A DNA stretch of 64,000 bases, taken from positions 204,599,156-204,663,155 of the forward strand of contig CM066037.1 in the NCBI GenBank assembly GCA_033557465.1, in the 5' to 3' direction. The notes below the pieces were generated by a model. That model worked only from the letters and a program-made list of their open reading frames with translations. It was not told where the DNA came from and searched no databases. Both the position numbers and the translations under genes were made by a program. This stretch comes from Ichthyophis bannanicus. Its lineage: Eukaryota; Chordata; Amphibia; Gymnophiona; Ichthyophiidae. The stretch's first letter is position 1; the number at the start of each line of letters is the position of its first letter. Shown here piece after piece: positions 31,398 through 42,227 of the stretch.

Positions 31398-32605
31398 ATT
31401 ACTCAAAAAGACGTGAGCCAGATCCCAATACCTTCCCAAATTCCAAAGTGAATAAAACCAAAATTAGTTCTTTCGACAGCACAATTAACTGGTTCCTGCC
31501 CCCTTGCCCCTGGACTACCAGGGAGTTTAAGGTAAGGCCAGATGGACCTTTTGTAGATGTAGGGGGAGGGGGGTGCCATGGCCACTAGCCCAACTGCTAG
31601 CCAGGACTTTCAGGTTGGTGGGGGAGTGGGCTGACCGACTTAGCTGGTCAGTTACTGTAGATTAGATTAAAGAGGGGTGCCCTGCCGGACATTTACCCAA
31701 AGGGTTTGGGAGTTTCTCAAGGTGGGGGTGCTGTAAGGGGAGGTGGGCTGTTCTTGTACTATTGTTGGTGGCGTGGTTTTCCAGATCTGTGACACTGGCA
31801 GGCTTTAAAGGGGGGTGGGAGGTGAACGGGATCATGCCAGGACGATTAGGGGACAGAGCAATTACTACTTCTGTCTTCCCCTGGCTCCCGCGTATTAGCC
31901 TGCGATCCCTGCATCAGCAAGCACCGTGGGAGTTCTTGCATTACTTGCTGATTCAGGGATTGTGGGTCTGCACAAAAGCGCTAGCCTGTGCGGTATCTGC
32001 AGGGCTGGTGCTGGTCACTACCCCTGCAGATACTGCACAGGTTTTGCAGTTACCTCAAAATATATGTCGCAAAAGCACTCGCCGCACTATAGTAAACATG
32101 CTCTTAGACTTAACTTTGCCACATACATGGATTTCCAGTTCCATAAGAATTAATTCAGCTAAATTTATTGATCCCTATTCATTTATTTCTTCTCCTTCGT
32201 ATATCACTTGTAATATTTTACAGACCTTGACAGCAATAAAACATGCCTATTCAAAGCTGCATGTTGATTCAGTAAAGTATTTTGCATTTTCTGTAGTAGA
32301 AACAGTTTAGGGCAAGATATTCATAGGCATTTACGTTGTTTACAGACCTGTAAACTGTGTAAATGACACTAAGTGGAATATTCAGCGGCACTAATATGGT
32401 TAGTACCGCTGAATATCCCTGGGTGCCGCCACTGTACGCCCTGATGTTACGCAGTTAGCATCGGGGGCATTCCATGGCTGGTACCTGGGGATAAGTGGTT
32501 AGCAGTAATATTCAGCTGCTATCCTGTTATCCCACGGCAGTGAAAGATAGGTACAGTAAAAGCTATCCTAACTTTTGCCACTGAAGCTAATTGGGCAGCG
32601 GCTGA
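31398..32605. other. Unassigned noncoding DNA with short palindromes
   Basis: No gene is supported; the 31762-32310 open frame has no recognisable motif. Inverted pairs occur: GTGCGGTATCTGCAGGG at 31988 with CCCTGCAGATACTGCAC near 32021, and GGAATATTCAGCGG (32375) with CCGCTGAATATCC (32406). The second resembles short nonautonomous DNA elements. Confidence 0.4.
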
Positions 32606-32971
32606 ATCTCCAGGGACAAGCAGGAATATAGTCTTCACATATGGGTGACATCGGTACCTACGGAGCCCACGTGGGAACGTGCCCCAGCGTCCAGTTGGAA
32701 AGCTTTTGGGAGTAATCCACTGCGCCTGCGTTACTGCCTTCCCAACTTCCTCTTTACTACTACGTTTTCCGTGGAGCCAGCAGGAAGCAAATCCTATCAC
32801 CACAGAAAAACTTTTTTTTGTTGATAGTGCCTCTGCTTTCCCAAAAACACCGGCACCATCGAGGACTTTGTTGGTTACCTTATTTTTTTCTTTTACTATT
32901 TCTTATTTTCTTTTTTAAAAAACATGGGCGTCGACACCCTTCTTAGCCCTTAAGCCTTCCATAGCATAGAG
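32606..32971 (+). mobile_element. DIRS copy K, left terminus only
   Basis: ATCTCCAGGGACAAGCAGGA, CTTCACATATGGGTGACATC, GGAAAGCTTTTGGGAG and CACCACAGAAAAAC match the left ITR and 5' leader of the D/F/H subfamily. It stops at about 32971, just before where gag would start, at a hAT-like end. No other K sequence is in the window. Confidence 0.78.
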
Positions 32972-33100
32972 CAGGCATGTCCAACTTCGAACAGGTCATG
33001 ATCTACTTTTTCCGGCCAAAAGTTCCGGTGATCTACCACCATGAAAATTAAGTTTCAAATTAAATTTTAACCCAATAAAGTTGGAGGATTCCCCCCCTCC
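32972..33100 (+). mobile_element. Possible hAT transposon 5' end
   Basis: CAGGCATGTCCAACTTCGAA followed by CCGGCCAAAAG resembles Charlie-type hAT terminal repeats (CAGGGGTGTCCAAC). No matching right end or 8-bp duplication was found in this window. Confidence 0.3.
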
Positions 33101-33986
33101 CATTCTTAATGAACCTTCTGTCATTTACTTGGATGTGATCAGCTGTTAAGCAAATTAAGCAAAAATAAAACAGAGAGAACTGCAAGGGGAAATGGAAAGT
33201 ACATTTTTTCTTAAAGTTTTATTGAGTAATAACTTTCTTTAACTGTCTTAATAACTGAAAGCATGTATATTGGTACAGGGTACCATACACTATTAGACTG
33301 ACTAAACCTGAGAAAGAGTTAATTCTGTTCAGAACCTTGCTTAGAAATAAAACTTCATATATTTGCTTACTAAGTGAAGGTTTACATGTCCTGAAATAAA
33401 GAAAGGGCAGGTTGTACTCCAGCCTCTCTGTCTCAGGGATACCAGATAGCAGTCTCAGGGATACCAGATATCAGTCTCAGGGTCAGTAGCTTAAATACTC
33501 TCAGGGTTAGTAGATATTAAAAAGTGCTCAGGGTTAGCAGATATCAAGTTATCAGCAGTAAACAATTATGTCAATTAGGTCAATTGTGGCTTGGAATCCT
33601 GTATGTCTCTTCATAATGACCTATGTAGCAGTAAACAATTATGTCTTAGGCTCCATGTATGTCTCCACACTGACCCACACTGAATAAAGTTGACCTACGA
33701 TATGATAAATACATGACGTATAATGAAAAAGTGAAATTATGCTGTATCATCTAAAAGAGCCTTATAAATAAAGTGAACCATGGCTAGTAAGTTAGAGTAA
33801 ACAGGGAGAACGTGCTTCTCTCAGTTTCTCTCCACGAAAGCTTTGGTGTATTTTCTATAGAACTGTGTTGTATTTATTGCTGTCTTTTGATAACCTTCCT
33901 ATTGTTTTTGAATGTAGCAGTCTGTAGCTCCAAGAACCCAGTAAGGTTGCTGGTGCGGAGAGGGTTAAGTAAGCTCTTCAATAACT
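33101..33986 (+). repeat. Unidentified repeat with tandem motif and LTR-like signals
   Basis: Units beginning TCTCAGGGATACCAGATA recur at 33431, 33453 and 33474, with diverged units near 33499 and 33526. Further on, CTTATAAATAAAGTG (near 33768) could be a promoter. I found no defined LTR ends or primer-binding site. DIRS copy F starts at 33987 inside this DNA. Confidence 0.35.
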
Positions 33987-34699
33987 ATCTCCAGGAACAA
34001 GCAGGAATGTAGTCTTCACATATGGGTATCGTTGGTACCGATGGAGCCCGCGCGGGAACGCTCCCCAGCATCCAATAGGAACGCTTTTGGGAGCATCCCA
34101 CAGCGCATGCGTGATGCCTTCCCACCTCTGTACCTCTCTCACTTCAGTTCTTCATTTTCCGCGGAGCCGAAAGGACGTGTACCCTGTCACCGCAGGAAAT
34201 TTCCTTTTATTCTTTGTTTTTTTGTGGTCGCGTCTGCCTTCATTCGACGCCTACCGGTACCGCCGGTTCTTCTTTTTCTTTCTTTTAAAAAAAAACAACA
34301 AACTTGTATTTTCTTCAGGGGTCTTTCTCCTATTTCTGGTGCTAGGCGCCATTTTGGGCACCAGGCCCACTTTCTTCAGACATGGAGAAACCAGCTAGTG
34401 GTTTCAAAAAATGCTCAAATTGTGGTGGTACCATTTCCGTCACCAACACCCATGATTGATGTCTAAAATGTTTAGGTCCTGAACATTGTCCAACGGAGTG
34501 TCTCTCCTGCACGAGGATGACCAAAAGGGGCCTGCAGAATAGAGCTGCAAAACTCGGTACCCTTTTTGCCACAGATACGATGTCACTTGCATCAACGTCT
34601 TCCAGGGCTTCATCTTCCTCCCATGGATCTCAGGTAACTAAACTGAAGTCTTCTAAGACTGGCCGCTCCTCGAAGGGTAAATCTCCTTCAAAGTATTTA
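33987..34699 (+). mobile_element. DIRS copy F, left part
   Basis: A left ITR (ATCTCCAGGAACAAGCAGGA ... GTTGGTACCGATGG ... GGAACGCTTTTGGGAGCATC) and 5' leader precede the gag start. F is cut at 34699 by a minus-strand L2 and resumes at 58162 at the homologous gag position, so 23.5 kb of nested insertions separate the halves. F shares its ITR subfamily with D1, D2, D3, H and K. Confidence 0.85.
34382..34699 (+). pseudogene. Copy F gag N-terminus
   Basis: ATG 34382 opens M-E-K-P-A-S-G-F-K-K-C-S-N-C-G-G, the Cys/His cluster common to this subfamily. A TGA at 34457-34459 replaces the Trp codon found in D3 and H. The C-L-K-C-L-G-P-E-H part, the Ser-rich segment (S-T-S-S-R-A-S-S-S-S-H) and a basic stretch follow until the L2 insertion. 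The spacing of Cys and His suggests metal binding. Confidence 0.78.
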
Positions 34700-35540
34700 T
34701 TTATTTAAACAGTTTTGTATACCACCTTATCCTTCAATCAAAGTGGTCACATTACAATAGGAGGGATACATTTAATATAGGGGAACTTAACAACATCTAG
34801 ACAGTAATAATAGGGTTACATTTATTCTAAGGGTAGTATTTATACATTATGAAGTAATTACCAGTCTATATATAGCCTAGTGGTTGGGGCAAGGTACTTC
34901 AGGCCGGAAGGTCGGGGGTTCAAATCCCACTAGAGGACAGCAACCTTGGGCCGGAAGGACTGGGGTTTCTAGTCCCACAGATGCTCCTTGTGGTCTTGGG
35001 CAGGCCACTTAACCCTCCATTGCCCATGTTCCCTGTAAGTATTAGTGTATGTGTCTCATATCCCTGTGTGTTAAATGTATCCCCGAATTGTGTTGTGACC
35101 GCTTTGATTGAAGGATAAGGCGGTATACAAAACTGTCTAAATAAAAATAAAAATAAATAATATTGTGTTTTTTGGGTTAGTATATTCCTGTTTGGGATGA
35201 GTGGGTATCGCATTATTGGTAGTAGATGTATTACCATATTCTTTAATGAAGAGGTAGGTTTTGAGGTCTTTTCGAAAGTTTGTTAGGTCATCTAACTCTC
35301 TCAGGCTTGTTGGAAGGGAATTCCAGAGTGTGGTTGTTAGTAAGGAGGGTGCTCTTTTTGAGGTTGTCTGTCTGGTCTTGTGGAATCCTGCAAGTGTGCT
35401 GATCATGTTGTCTTGATTGGTTCTTCTCGGTCTGTTGCAGGTATCCTTCGTTATGATGTATTGGAGTGCCTTTGCTGAGAGGTGGTGGATGATTTTAAAG
35501 ATTAGGATTATTTTGAATTTTGCTCTGGCCAGCAGAGAGC
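34700..35540 (-). mobile_element. L2 LINE, 3' part (minus), inserted in F gag
   Basis: The left edge is the complement of an L2 tail (TATTTATTTATTTAAACAG, TATACCACCTTATCCTTCAA). Minus-strand coding homology at 35406-35137 has L-L-T-T-T-L-W-N-S-L-P-T-S-L-R-E-L and N-F-R-K-D-L-K-T-Y-L-F. A plus-strand SINE at 34865-35160 interrupts it. Its 5' continuation is at 57680-58161, beyond the CR1. Confidence 0.8.
34865..35160 (+). mobile_element. CORE-type SINE inside the L2
   Basis: GCCTAGTGGTTGGGGCAAGG, GGGTTCAAATCCC and CTTGGGCAGGCCACTTAACC are followed by a tail GACCGCTTTGATTGAAGGAT and AAGGCGGTATACAAAACTG, then AATAAAAATAAATAA. That tail matches the host L2 tail itself (complement at 34710-34745), directly linking this SINE subfamily to this L2 subfamily. 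Confidence 0.82.
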
Positions 35541-36460
35541 TTGTAGTTTAAATTTCATAATAAGTTAGAGCCTAGCAGCAGCAAAGAGCTATAATTTAAA
35601 TCAAATCAGAATATAGCTTAGCACAAAAGGCAAAACAGGGTCAGTACTCTTTGAGAAACAAATAAAGTCTTCTAGAGACCTTTACAAAGAGGCCTTCTAC
35701 CTAGGAGGCAAGAGACCTGTGAAACTTCTATCCAAGCAAGGACTGTTAATCACCCAGAAAGTTGGTCACAGCTTACCTCAGCAGCACAGGCATAAATAGC
35801 TCAACCAGAGCTCTGTGATCCTCAGTCTTGAAGGACTAGAAAAGGGGACTGTTACTTCTGAAGAGAGATCTACAATTGTGAGTATATACTTCTGGGAATT
35901 TTCTGAAAGGAATTCTTTGTATTAAAGCTAATTAATCTGTGAACCCACTATTGTTTGTTAAATCAGTCAGGGCCTAGTAGCAGCAGTTTTAAGTTTAAAT
36001 TTAAAACACAGAAGAGAACTTTCTGGTTATATTTCATATCCAACAGAGAGCTTGTAGTTTAAATTTAATAGTCACTCAGGGCCTAGCATCAGCAAAGTAC
36101 TTTTAGTTTAAATTTAAAACACAGAAGAGAGCTTTCTGGTTATATTTCATATCCAGCAGAGAGCTTGTAGTTTAAATTTAATAGTCACTCAGGGCCTAGC
36201 ATCAGCAAAGTACTTTTAGTTTAAATTTAAAACACAGAAGAGAGCTTTCTGGTTAAATTTGGAGCCCAGCAGAGAGCTTGTAGTTTAAATTTAATAGTCA
36301 CTCAGGGCCTAGCATCAGCAAAGTACTTTTAGTTTAAATTTAAAACACAGAAGAGGGCTTTCTGGTTAAATTTAGAACCCAGCAGAGAGCTTGTAGTTTA
36401 AATTTCATAATAAGTTAGAGCCTAGCAGCAGCAAAGAGCTATCATTTAAATCAAATCAGA
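35541..36460 (+). repeat. Tandem repeats at the CR1 5' end (about 110-120 bp units)
   Basis: The motif CAGCAGAGAGCTTGTAGTTT recurs near 35530, 36044, 36151, 36267 and 36380, each followed by AAATTTAATAGTCACTCAGG or a variant, then TTTTAGTTTAAATTTAAAAC and GAGCTTTCTGGTTA. Between the first unit and the rest is a less repetitive stretch (35600-36000). LINE 5' UTRs can carry promoter monomers, and this may be such an array; I have no direct evidence of promoter activity. Confidence 0.75.
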
Positions 36461-36890
36461 ATATAGCTTACCTCAGCAGCACACCCACCCACCTCTGGGA
36501 TAATCGTAGCATTATAGGTACTTACACATCTTAAAAGACAGGAGGTGCTTTCAGGTGAAGCTCGTTACCCAAATCAGTCATACACTAAGGACCTGAGATT
36601 AATATACCTTGTTCACCTGAGGCTTAATTAAACGTATTAGGTACAGTTTTATTAGTATAAATATCCATAGCAACCCTTAGTAAGTAAAGAACTTAAAGAT
36701 CTAAACACAAACTTAAAACTAAGATGCAGACAGCAGTCCAGCAACGAGATGAGGTCTTTCCAGTCTTTTGCATTGAGTGTCACATGTATGATATTCTCCC
36801 AGTTGGTGAGAGGTCTTACGTGTGCACAGGTGCAAGGAGCTCTTTGCTCTCAGGGAATGAGTCCGTTCTCTAGAGGCTAGTGTAGCAGAC

Positions 36891-37643
36891 TTGGAAAACA
36901 TAAGAAAGACAGAGAGGTACATAGATGAGACCTACAGGGATATAGTCCTGAAGTCCCACCTCCAGTCTGGCAGCATCCCTGTTGCCATGGAGGAGAGAGG
37001 TCACGTGACAGGAGAGCATCACCCTGGTGTGGCAGGAAGTGATCCTGTAACTAGGACCTGTCCTCCAGGTGATGTAAAAACTTCTCGTACCGAGGAAGTT
37101 TCCCCAGGGCCATGTGCCCATGAGGGAAGGGTTAGGACAGCCATTATAGTTGGTGATTCGATCATTAGACATGTAGATAGCTGGGTGGCTGGTGGACGTG
37201 AGGATCGCCTGGTAACATGCCTGCCTGGTGGGAAGGTAGCAGACCTCATGCGCCACCTAGATAAGGTCTTAGATAGTGCTGGGGAGGAGTCTGCTGTCTT
37301 GGTAAATGTCGGTACCAATGACATAGGAAAATGTGGTAGGGAGGTTCTGGAAGCTAAATTTAGGCTTTTAGGTAGGAAGTTGAAATCCAGAACTTTCAGG
37401 GTAGCGTTCTCCGAAATGCTTCCCGTTACACCTGCAGGACCCAAAAGGCAAGCAGAGCTCCGGGGTCTTAATGCGTGGATGAGACAATGGTGCAGAGATG
37501 AGGGTTTTGGATTTGATAGGAACTGGGGAACATTCTGGGGAAAGGAGGGGCTCTTCCAAAGGGATGGGCTTCACCTTAACTGGGATGGAACCAGGCTGCT
37601 GGCATTAACCTTTAAAAAGGAGATAGAGCAGCTTTTAAACTAG
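36891..37643 (+). CDS. CR1 ORF1 with SGNH-esterase-like domain
   Basis: An uninterrupted 250-codon frame. The C-terminal part has esterase blocks: V-G-D-S-I-I-R-H-V (nucleophile Ser of the G-D-S block, near 37150), V-N-V-G-T-N-D-I-G (G-x-N-D block, near 37305) and D-G-L-H-L-N-W-D-G (catalytic D-x-x-H block, near 37565). CR1 and related LINEs encode such an ORF1 esterase; in family terms it acts on lipid-like substrates and/or in RNP assembly. The first methionine is the earliest in frame; the real start may lie upstream in the repeat-flanked leader. The frame ends TTTAAACTAG, as in the older CR1 fragment at 7340. Confidence 0.82.
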   Translation: MENIRKTERYIDETYRDIVLKSHLQSGSIPVAMEERGHVTGEHHPGVAGSDPVTRTCPPGDVKTSRTEEVSPGPCAHEGRVRTAIIVGDSIIRHVDSWVAGGREDRLVTCLPGGKVADLMRHLDKVLDSAGEESAVLVNVGTNDIGKCGREVLEAKFRLLGRKLKSRTFRVAFSEMLPVTPAGPKRQAELRGLNAWMRQWCRDEGFGFDRNWGTFWGKEGLFQRDGLHLNWDGTRLLALTFKKEIEQLLN

Positions 37644-37753
37644 ATAATAGGGGAAAGCCGACAGTCGCCCAAGAGCGGATGGTTCGGAATAATGTATCCT
37701 TGAAGGATACTACTAAAAAAAAAGAGGTTCCAAAAAAGAATAAAGTAGCCTAA

Positions 37754-38100
37754 ATGCCCTCGAGTATGGAGCAGACAGAGCTTAAAGATCCCAAATTACC
37801 CATGGCTACCAATAGCCAAATTAATATGAATAAAATACAGTCTCTAAAATGCTTGTATGCAAATGCTAGACGTCTAAAAAATAAGATGGGAGAGTTAGCA
37901 TATATAGCATTAAATGAAAGGTTAGATATGATTGGAATATCAGAGACATGGTGGAAGGAGGACTACCAGTGGGACAGTGTGATACCTGGGTACAAACTAT
38001 ATCGTAATGATAGAGCTGATCAAATTGGTGGAGGGGGTTGCGCTCTATGTTAGAGAGGGCATTGAGTCAGAAAGGATTAAAGTTTTGCAGGAAACAAAAT
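37754..38100 (+). pseudogene. CR1 ORF2 endonuclease, N-terminal part
   Basis: L-K-C-L-Y-A-N-A-R-R-L-K-N-K (near 37842), I-G-I-S-E-T-W-W (near 37935) and Y-K-L-Y-R-N-D-R (near 37990) mark the EEP endonuclease. A one-base change in a G run near 38030 shifts the frame; the other frame continues G-V-A-L-Y-V-R-E-G-I-E-S-E to 38100, where D1 begins. The domain resumes at 54984. Confidence 0.82.
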
Positions 38101-38275
38101 ATGTCCGGGAACAAGCAGGAATGAGTCTTCACATATGGGTACGTCGGTACCGATGGAGTCTGCGCGGGAACGCTCCCCAGCGTCCAATCAGAACGCTTTT
38201 GGGAGCATCCCAACACGCCTGCGTGCTGCCTTCCCGCCTTTCCCAACTGCCTCTCCTCAGTTTTTGTTTTTCCGC
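38101..38275 (+). repeat. D1 left ITR
   Basis: It runs from CCGGGAACAAGCAGGAATGA through GTCGGTACCGATGGAGTC to the GCCTTTCCCAACTGCCTCTC stretch. The right copy (54790-54983) is inverted but lacks about 22 bp between two GAACGC repeats. Confidence 0.85.
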
Positions 38276-38483
38276 GTAGCCGGCGGGACGTCGTCCTGTC
38301 ACCGCAGAAAATTCTTCTTTTATTTTTTAGTTTTCTTGTGATCGCGTCTGCCTTCCCCGACGCCACCGGTACCGCCGGTGTTCCTTTTCTTTTTGCTTGT
38401 AAATTTTCCTTCTTAAGGAATACTTTTTTCCTTGTTAGTGCCTGACGGTTTTTTCGGCCTGGTAGGCCTACTCACTTTCCTTC

Positions 38484-39337
38484 ATGGAAGTGCCAGCCAC
38501 TATCCCTAAGAAATGTTCAAACTGTGGTGGTACAAAATTGATTTTAGACACTCATAATTGGTGTCTACCCTGCTTGGGTCCTGACCACTATCCACTGGAG
38601 TATCCCTCCTGCAACAGTATAGTCGGAAGAAGTCTTCAGCATCGAGTTCACCTCGATACGCGGTCCCCATTCCACTTCAGGGCACCGACCACCGTTTCTT
38701 CTTCGCAGGATCAGGTAACCCAAAAACAGTCTGTTAAGACTAGCCAGTCCTCGAGTGGTAGATCTCATGCACAGCATAGAGATGCCTCTGGCCTTACCCT
38801 CGAGGACACACTGTCTTTAAAACCCCGGTGGGAGTCTTCGGCCTCTAAATCCTTAATGGGGTTTTAGGTTGTTCCTGAGGTTCACCCCTCTCCGAACATA
38901 CCTGAGCCATGCTCGGTGGTGGCATCCGCTTCGAGCGGTACCCATACCTTGGCATCGGCAATGGTGTTGGATGAAACATTCCTCACCGAAGATCGCAGTC
39001 TGGCACCCTCGGTTCCTTCAGGCCCGTTAGAGACGCTGCAGACCGATCTTCAAGTATCGGTATCGATCCCGGTACCGGTACTGGTACCGACGTCGGTACC
39101 CTCCAGATGTGCATCGATAGACTCGCTTCCTTCAATGCCGAGTCTGGAATCGATCTCCAGTCTGGATGACTGTGTACCGACTCGCCTTGGTACCGACACT
39201 GGACGGTACCAAAGGCACGGTTCCGATAATCCATGTCGGGCACTCTCGGTTTCTTCGGTACCGTTAGAGCTGTCATCGACTGGTCTTCATGTATCGGTAT
39301 CGGATACGGTACCGAAGTCAGTACCAGTATCCGCATT
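38484..39337 (+). pseudogene. D1 gag, N-terminal part
   Basis: ATG 38484 opens with a Cys/His cluster (K-C-S-N-C-G-G; C-L-P-C-L-G-P-D-H). A Ser/Thr/Lys-rich segment follows to a stop at 38865-38867. The same gag then continues from 38916 as a Val/Pro/Ser-rich linker with many Thr/Val-Pro pairs encoded by GGTACC-containing codons. D2 inserts at 39338. The conserved helical part lies beyond D2. Confidence 0.75.
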
Positions 39338-39710
39338 ATCTCCAGGAACAAGCAGGAATGAGTCTTCACATATGGGTACGTCGGCGCCGATGGAGCCCGC
39401 ACGGAAATGCTCCCCAGCATCCAAACAGAAAGCTTTTGGGAGCATCCCTCGCGCCTGCGCGGTGACTTCCCGCCTTTCCCACTGCCTCTCCCCAGTTTTC
39501 GTTTTTCCGCGGAGCCAACAGGACGTACCTCCTGTCACCGCAGAAACTTTTTTCTTTCAAATCCTTATTTCTTGTTTTCTTGTGGTCGCGGCTGTCTCTC
39601 CCGCCGATACCGGCACCGCCGGTGCTTACTCTTTTCTTTTCCAACTTAGAGAAATAATTTCTCCTTGGTTTTTTCTTTTATCTCATCGAGGCCTAACAGG
39701 CCTTTCCAGC

Positions 39711-42227
39711 ATGGAGCCTTCTTCCCCTAAGAAGTGCCTTCACTGTGGAAACTTAGTTTTCTTTTTAGACTCCAGTGCCTGGTGTCTATCCTGCTTGGGC
39801 CCTTACCCCTTTTCCCCTGGTCCATCAGGCTTTAGTATCGGGAGAAGACCTTCTCTTTTTCGGGTATCTCTCCGGAGGTGAGGACACGGTTTTATTCTTC
39901 TCTCCAGGATCAGGTAACCCACAAAAAGTCTGTTAAGACTAGCCAATTCTTGATGGGTAGGTCTCATGCCCAGCATGAGACCGGCTCCGGCCTTGCCCTC
40001 AAGACCCCATTGGCAGCAAGACCCCGGCGGGAGTCCTCGGGCTCCAAAGCATTTACGGGGTTTCAGGTTGTTCCTGGGGTTCACTCCTCACAGAACATAC
40101 CTGAGCCATGCTCGGGGGTGGTATCCGCTTCGAGCGGTACCGATCCCCCGGCATCGGCACCGGTGTCGAGTGCTCCACTCTTCACCGAGGATCGTCAGCT
40201 GGTGTCCTCGGTACCTTCGGGGCCGATCGACTCGACCCAGACTGGCTTTCCTGCGTCTCCGCCATGCACGGGGTTGGTACCGGCTTCGAGCGGTGCCGCT
40301 CCTCCGGCATTGGCACCGGTGTCGCTCCTCCGGCATTGGCACCGGTGTCGAGTGCTCCACTCTTCACCAGGGGTCATCGTCTGGTGTCCTCGGTACCATC
40401 GGGACCGATCGACCCGACCCACACTGGTCTTCCTGCTTCCCGGCCATGCGTGGGGGTGGTACCGGCGTCGAGTGGTGCCGATCCCCCGGCATCGGCACCG
40501 GTGTCGAGTGCTCCGCTCTTCACCAGGGATCGTTATCGGGAGTCCTCGGTGCCTTCGGGGCCGATCGATACGACCCAGTCTAGATTTCCCGTATCCCAGC
40601 CAACCGCGGGGTTGATACCGGCGTCGAGCGGTACGAATGCGTCGGCGTCGGTGTCTAGTGTTCCACTCTTCACCGCGGATCGTCATCTGGTGCCCTGGGT
40701 ACCTTCGGGGCCGACCGATGCGCCCCGGATGGGCTTTCCTCTATCTACGCCATGCTTGGGGGGGTACCGGCTTTGAGCGGTACAGATACCCCGACATCGG
40801 CGCCGGTGTCGAGTGTTCCTCTCTTCACCGGGCGTCGTCCTCGGGCATCCTCGGTGCCTTCGGTACTGATCAATACGACTCCGATTGACCTCCAGGTAGC
40901 GGCATCGCCGATTCCGCCACCGACGCTCGGTTCGATGCCCAGTCTGGAATCTATATCCAGTCTAGATGACTTGGTCCTGACGCGTTTCGGAGCCGATCCG
41001 TGTCGCCTCTGACTACGCAGTACCGGGGATAATCGCCAAAGCTCTCTGGTTACCTCGGTACCGCTTCGGCAACTGCCGATGCCGGTACCGGTGTCGACGT
41101 CATTTCCTGCAGTTCCATCGGTGCCATCGATCCTTTCTATGCCTAGCTTGGAATCGATACCGGGAACCGACGACGCAGTACTAACTGCCTCGAATCAGAG
41201 CTGTCAGTATCGTTCTCCATCTAACAGGGTTCGTTTTAGGCACCAGTCCAGTAGGTCTTCTGGTGTTCATTCAACCTCAACCTACCCAGGAATGGTTCCT
41301 CTGGGAGATCCTTCTTTTCAGAGATTTCTCCTTGACATGGCGGCCTTTCTTGCCATTCCTATTCCGGGTTCTACTCCTGATCAAGATCCTGCAGAAAAGG
41401 AAGCCATAATGCTTCCTTTGCATCAGTCTTTGCAGGACCTTCTTCTGAGGATTTGGGAATCACCTTTAAAGGTTCCTGCGCCTTCTACAGCCATGAATGT
41501 TCTGTATCAGGTGCCTCCCTCTCCGGGGTTTCAGAAAAGCCAACTTCCGCATCATTCCATTGTAGTGGAATCAGCAATGAGGAAGGTCAGAAGCAAGAAG
41601 AAGCATTCTTCTTTTCCACCAGGTCGTGCATCTAAAGCACTTGATGCCTTTGGACGTCAAACCTTCCAAACTTCTATGTTGGCTTCAAGAATTATTTCAT
41701 ATATTTTTTATATGAGTCTTACGCTTCAGGAGGTCACAGAGAAGTTATCTCTTTTGTCTCCTTTCTTGTCAGAACCCAAGGCCTCTGACTATTCCTTGCT
41801 TCTTAATCATAGCAGGAATATCTCTGGGTTCCTTTCTCGCGCTTCTCTAGACTCTTTTGAGTCTGTTAGCAGATCCTCTGCTATTGCCATTGGAGCGCGG
41901 CGTACAGCGTGTCTGCAGGCTTCAGACTTGAGCAGATGGGCAAAACATACACTGGGTAATTCTCCTTGTATTGGAGACAATCTTTTCAATAGAGAAGCTT
42001 TGCGTCAGGTTGCTCATTGCTCCACTGACTTTCCTAGTTCTGGAAGCCATCCTAAGCCTTCTTGTTCCCCAGGAAGTAGGAAATGTCCTGCCAAACCTTC
42101 TTTCCCGAAGAAGAGAAGGTTTCATCCTTCTTCTGCCCATCCTCCCGGTGTACCCAAGCAAGGGACATCTCATCCTAGTCTGAAGTCTCCAGACTCTACC
42201 CAGTCTGCTCATAACCAGCAACCATAG
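39711..42227 (+). pseudogene. D2 gag with long repeat linker, frame-disrupted
   Basis: ATG 39711 begins with a Cys cluster (K-C-L-H-C-G-N; C-L-S-C-L-G-P). Frames change at about 39880 and again within the tandem repeats. The conserved C-terminal region is open from 41079 to 42227: F-Q-R-F-L-L-D-M-A-A-F near 41315, H-Q-S-L-Q-D-L-L-L-R-I-W-E near 41421, V-V-E-S-A-M-R-K-V near 41560, A-L-D-A-F-G-R-Q-T-F near 41637, F-L-S-R-A-S-L-D-S-F-E near 41835 and A-I-A-I-G-A-R-R near 41880. A basic C-terminus follows. Gag would form the particle. The repeats lengthen the linker compared with D3. Confidence 0.78.
40119..40930 (+). repeat. Tandem repeats in D2 gag, about 156 bp (52 codons) x 5
   Basis: Anchors GAGCGGTACCG-like motifs lie at about 40131, 40287, 40469, 40625 and 40774, so spacings are 156, 182, 156 and 149 bp. 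The 182-bp unit contains a perfect 26-bp duplication (GCTCCTCCGGCATTGGCACC ...), and 182 and 149 are not multiples of three. Encoded unit: S-S-G-T/A-D-P-P-A-S-A-P-V-S-S-A-P-L-F-T followed by S-V-P-S-G-P-I-D. D1, D3, F and H have only one such unit or a diverged equivalent. Confidence 0.88.

Larger units (their letters stand above)
35541..38100 (+). mobile_element. CR1 LINE, 5' part (long copy)
   Basis: It contains a tandem-repeat 5' region, ORF1 with esterase motifs and the first part of ORF2 endonuclease. It breaks at about 38100, where DIRS D1 inserts, and continues at 54984-57679. Together the two parts make about 5.2 kb. It is flanked on both sides by halves of one L2 copy. Confidence 0.82.

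Noticed and set aside
31762..32310. 182-codon open frame
   Set aside because: It has no motif, no splice context and varied composition; it is probably chance.
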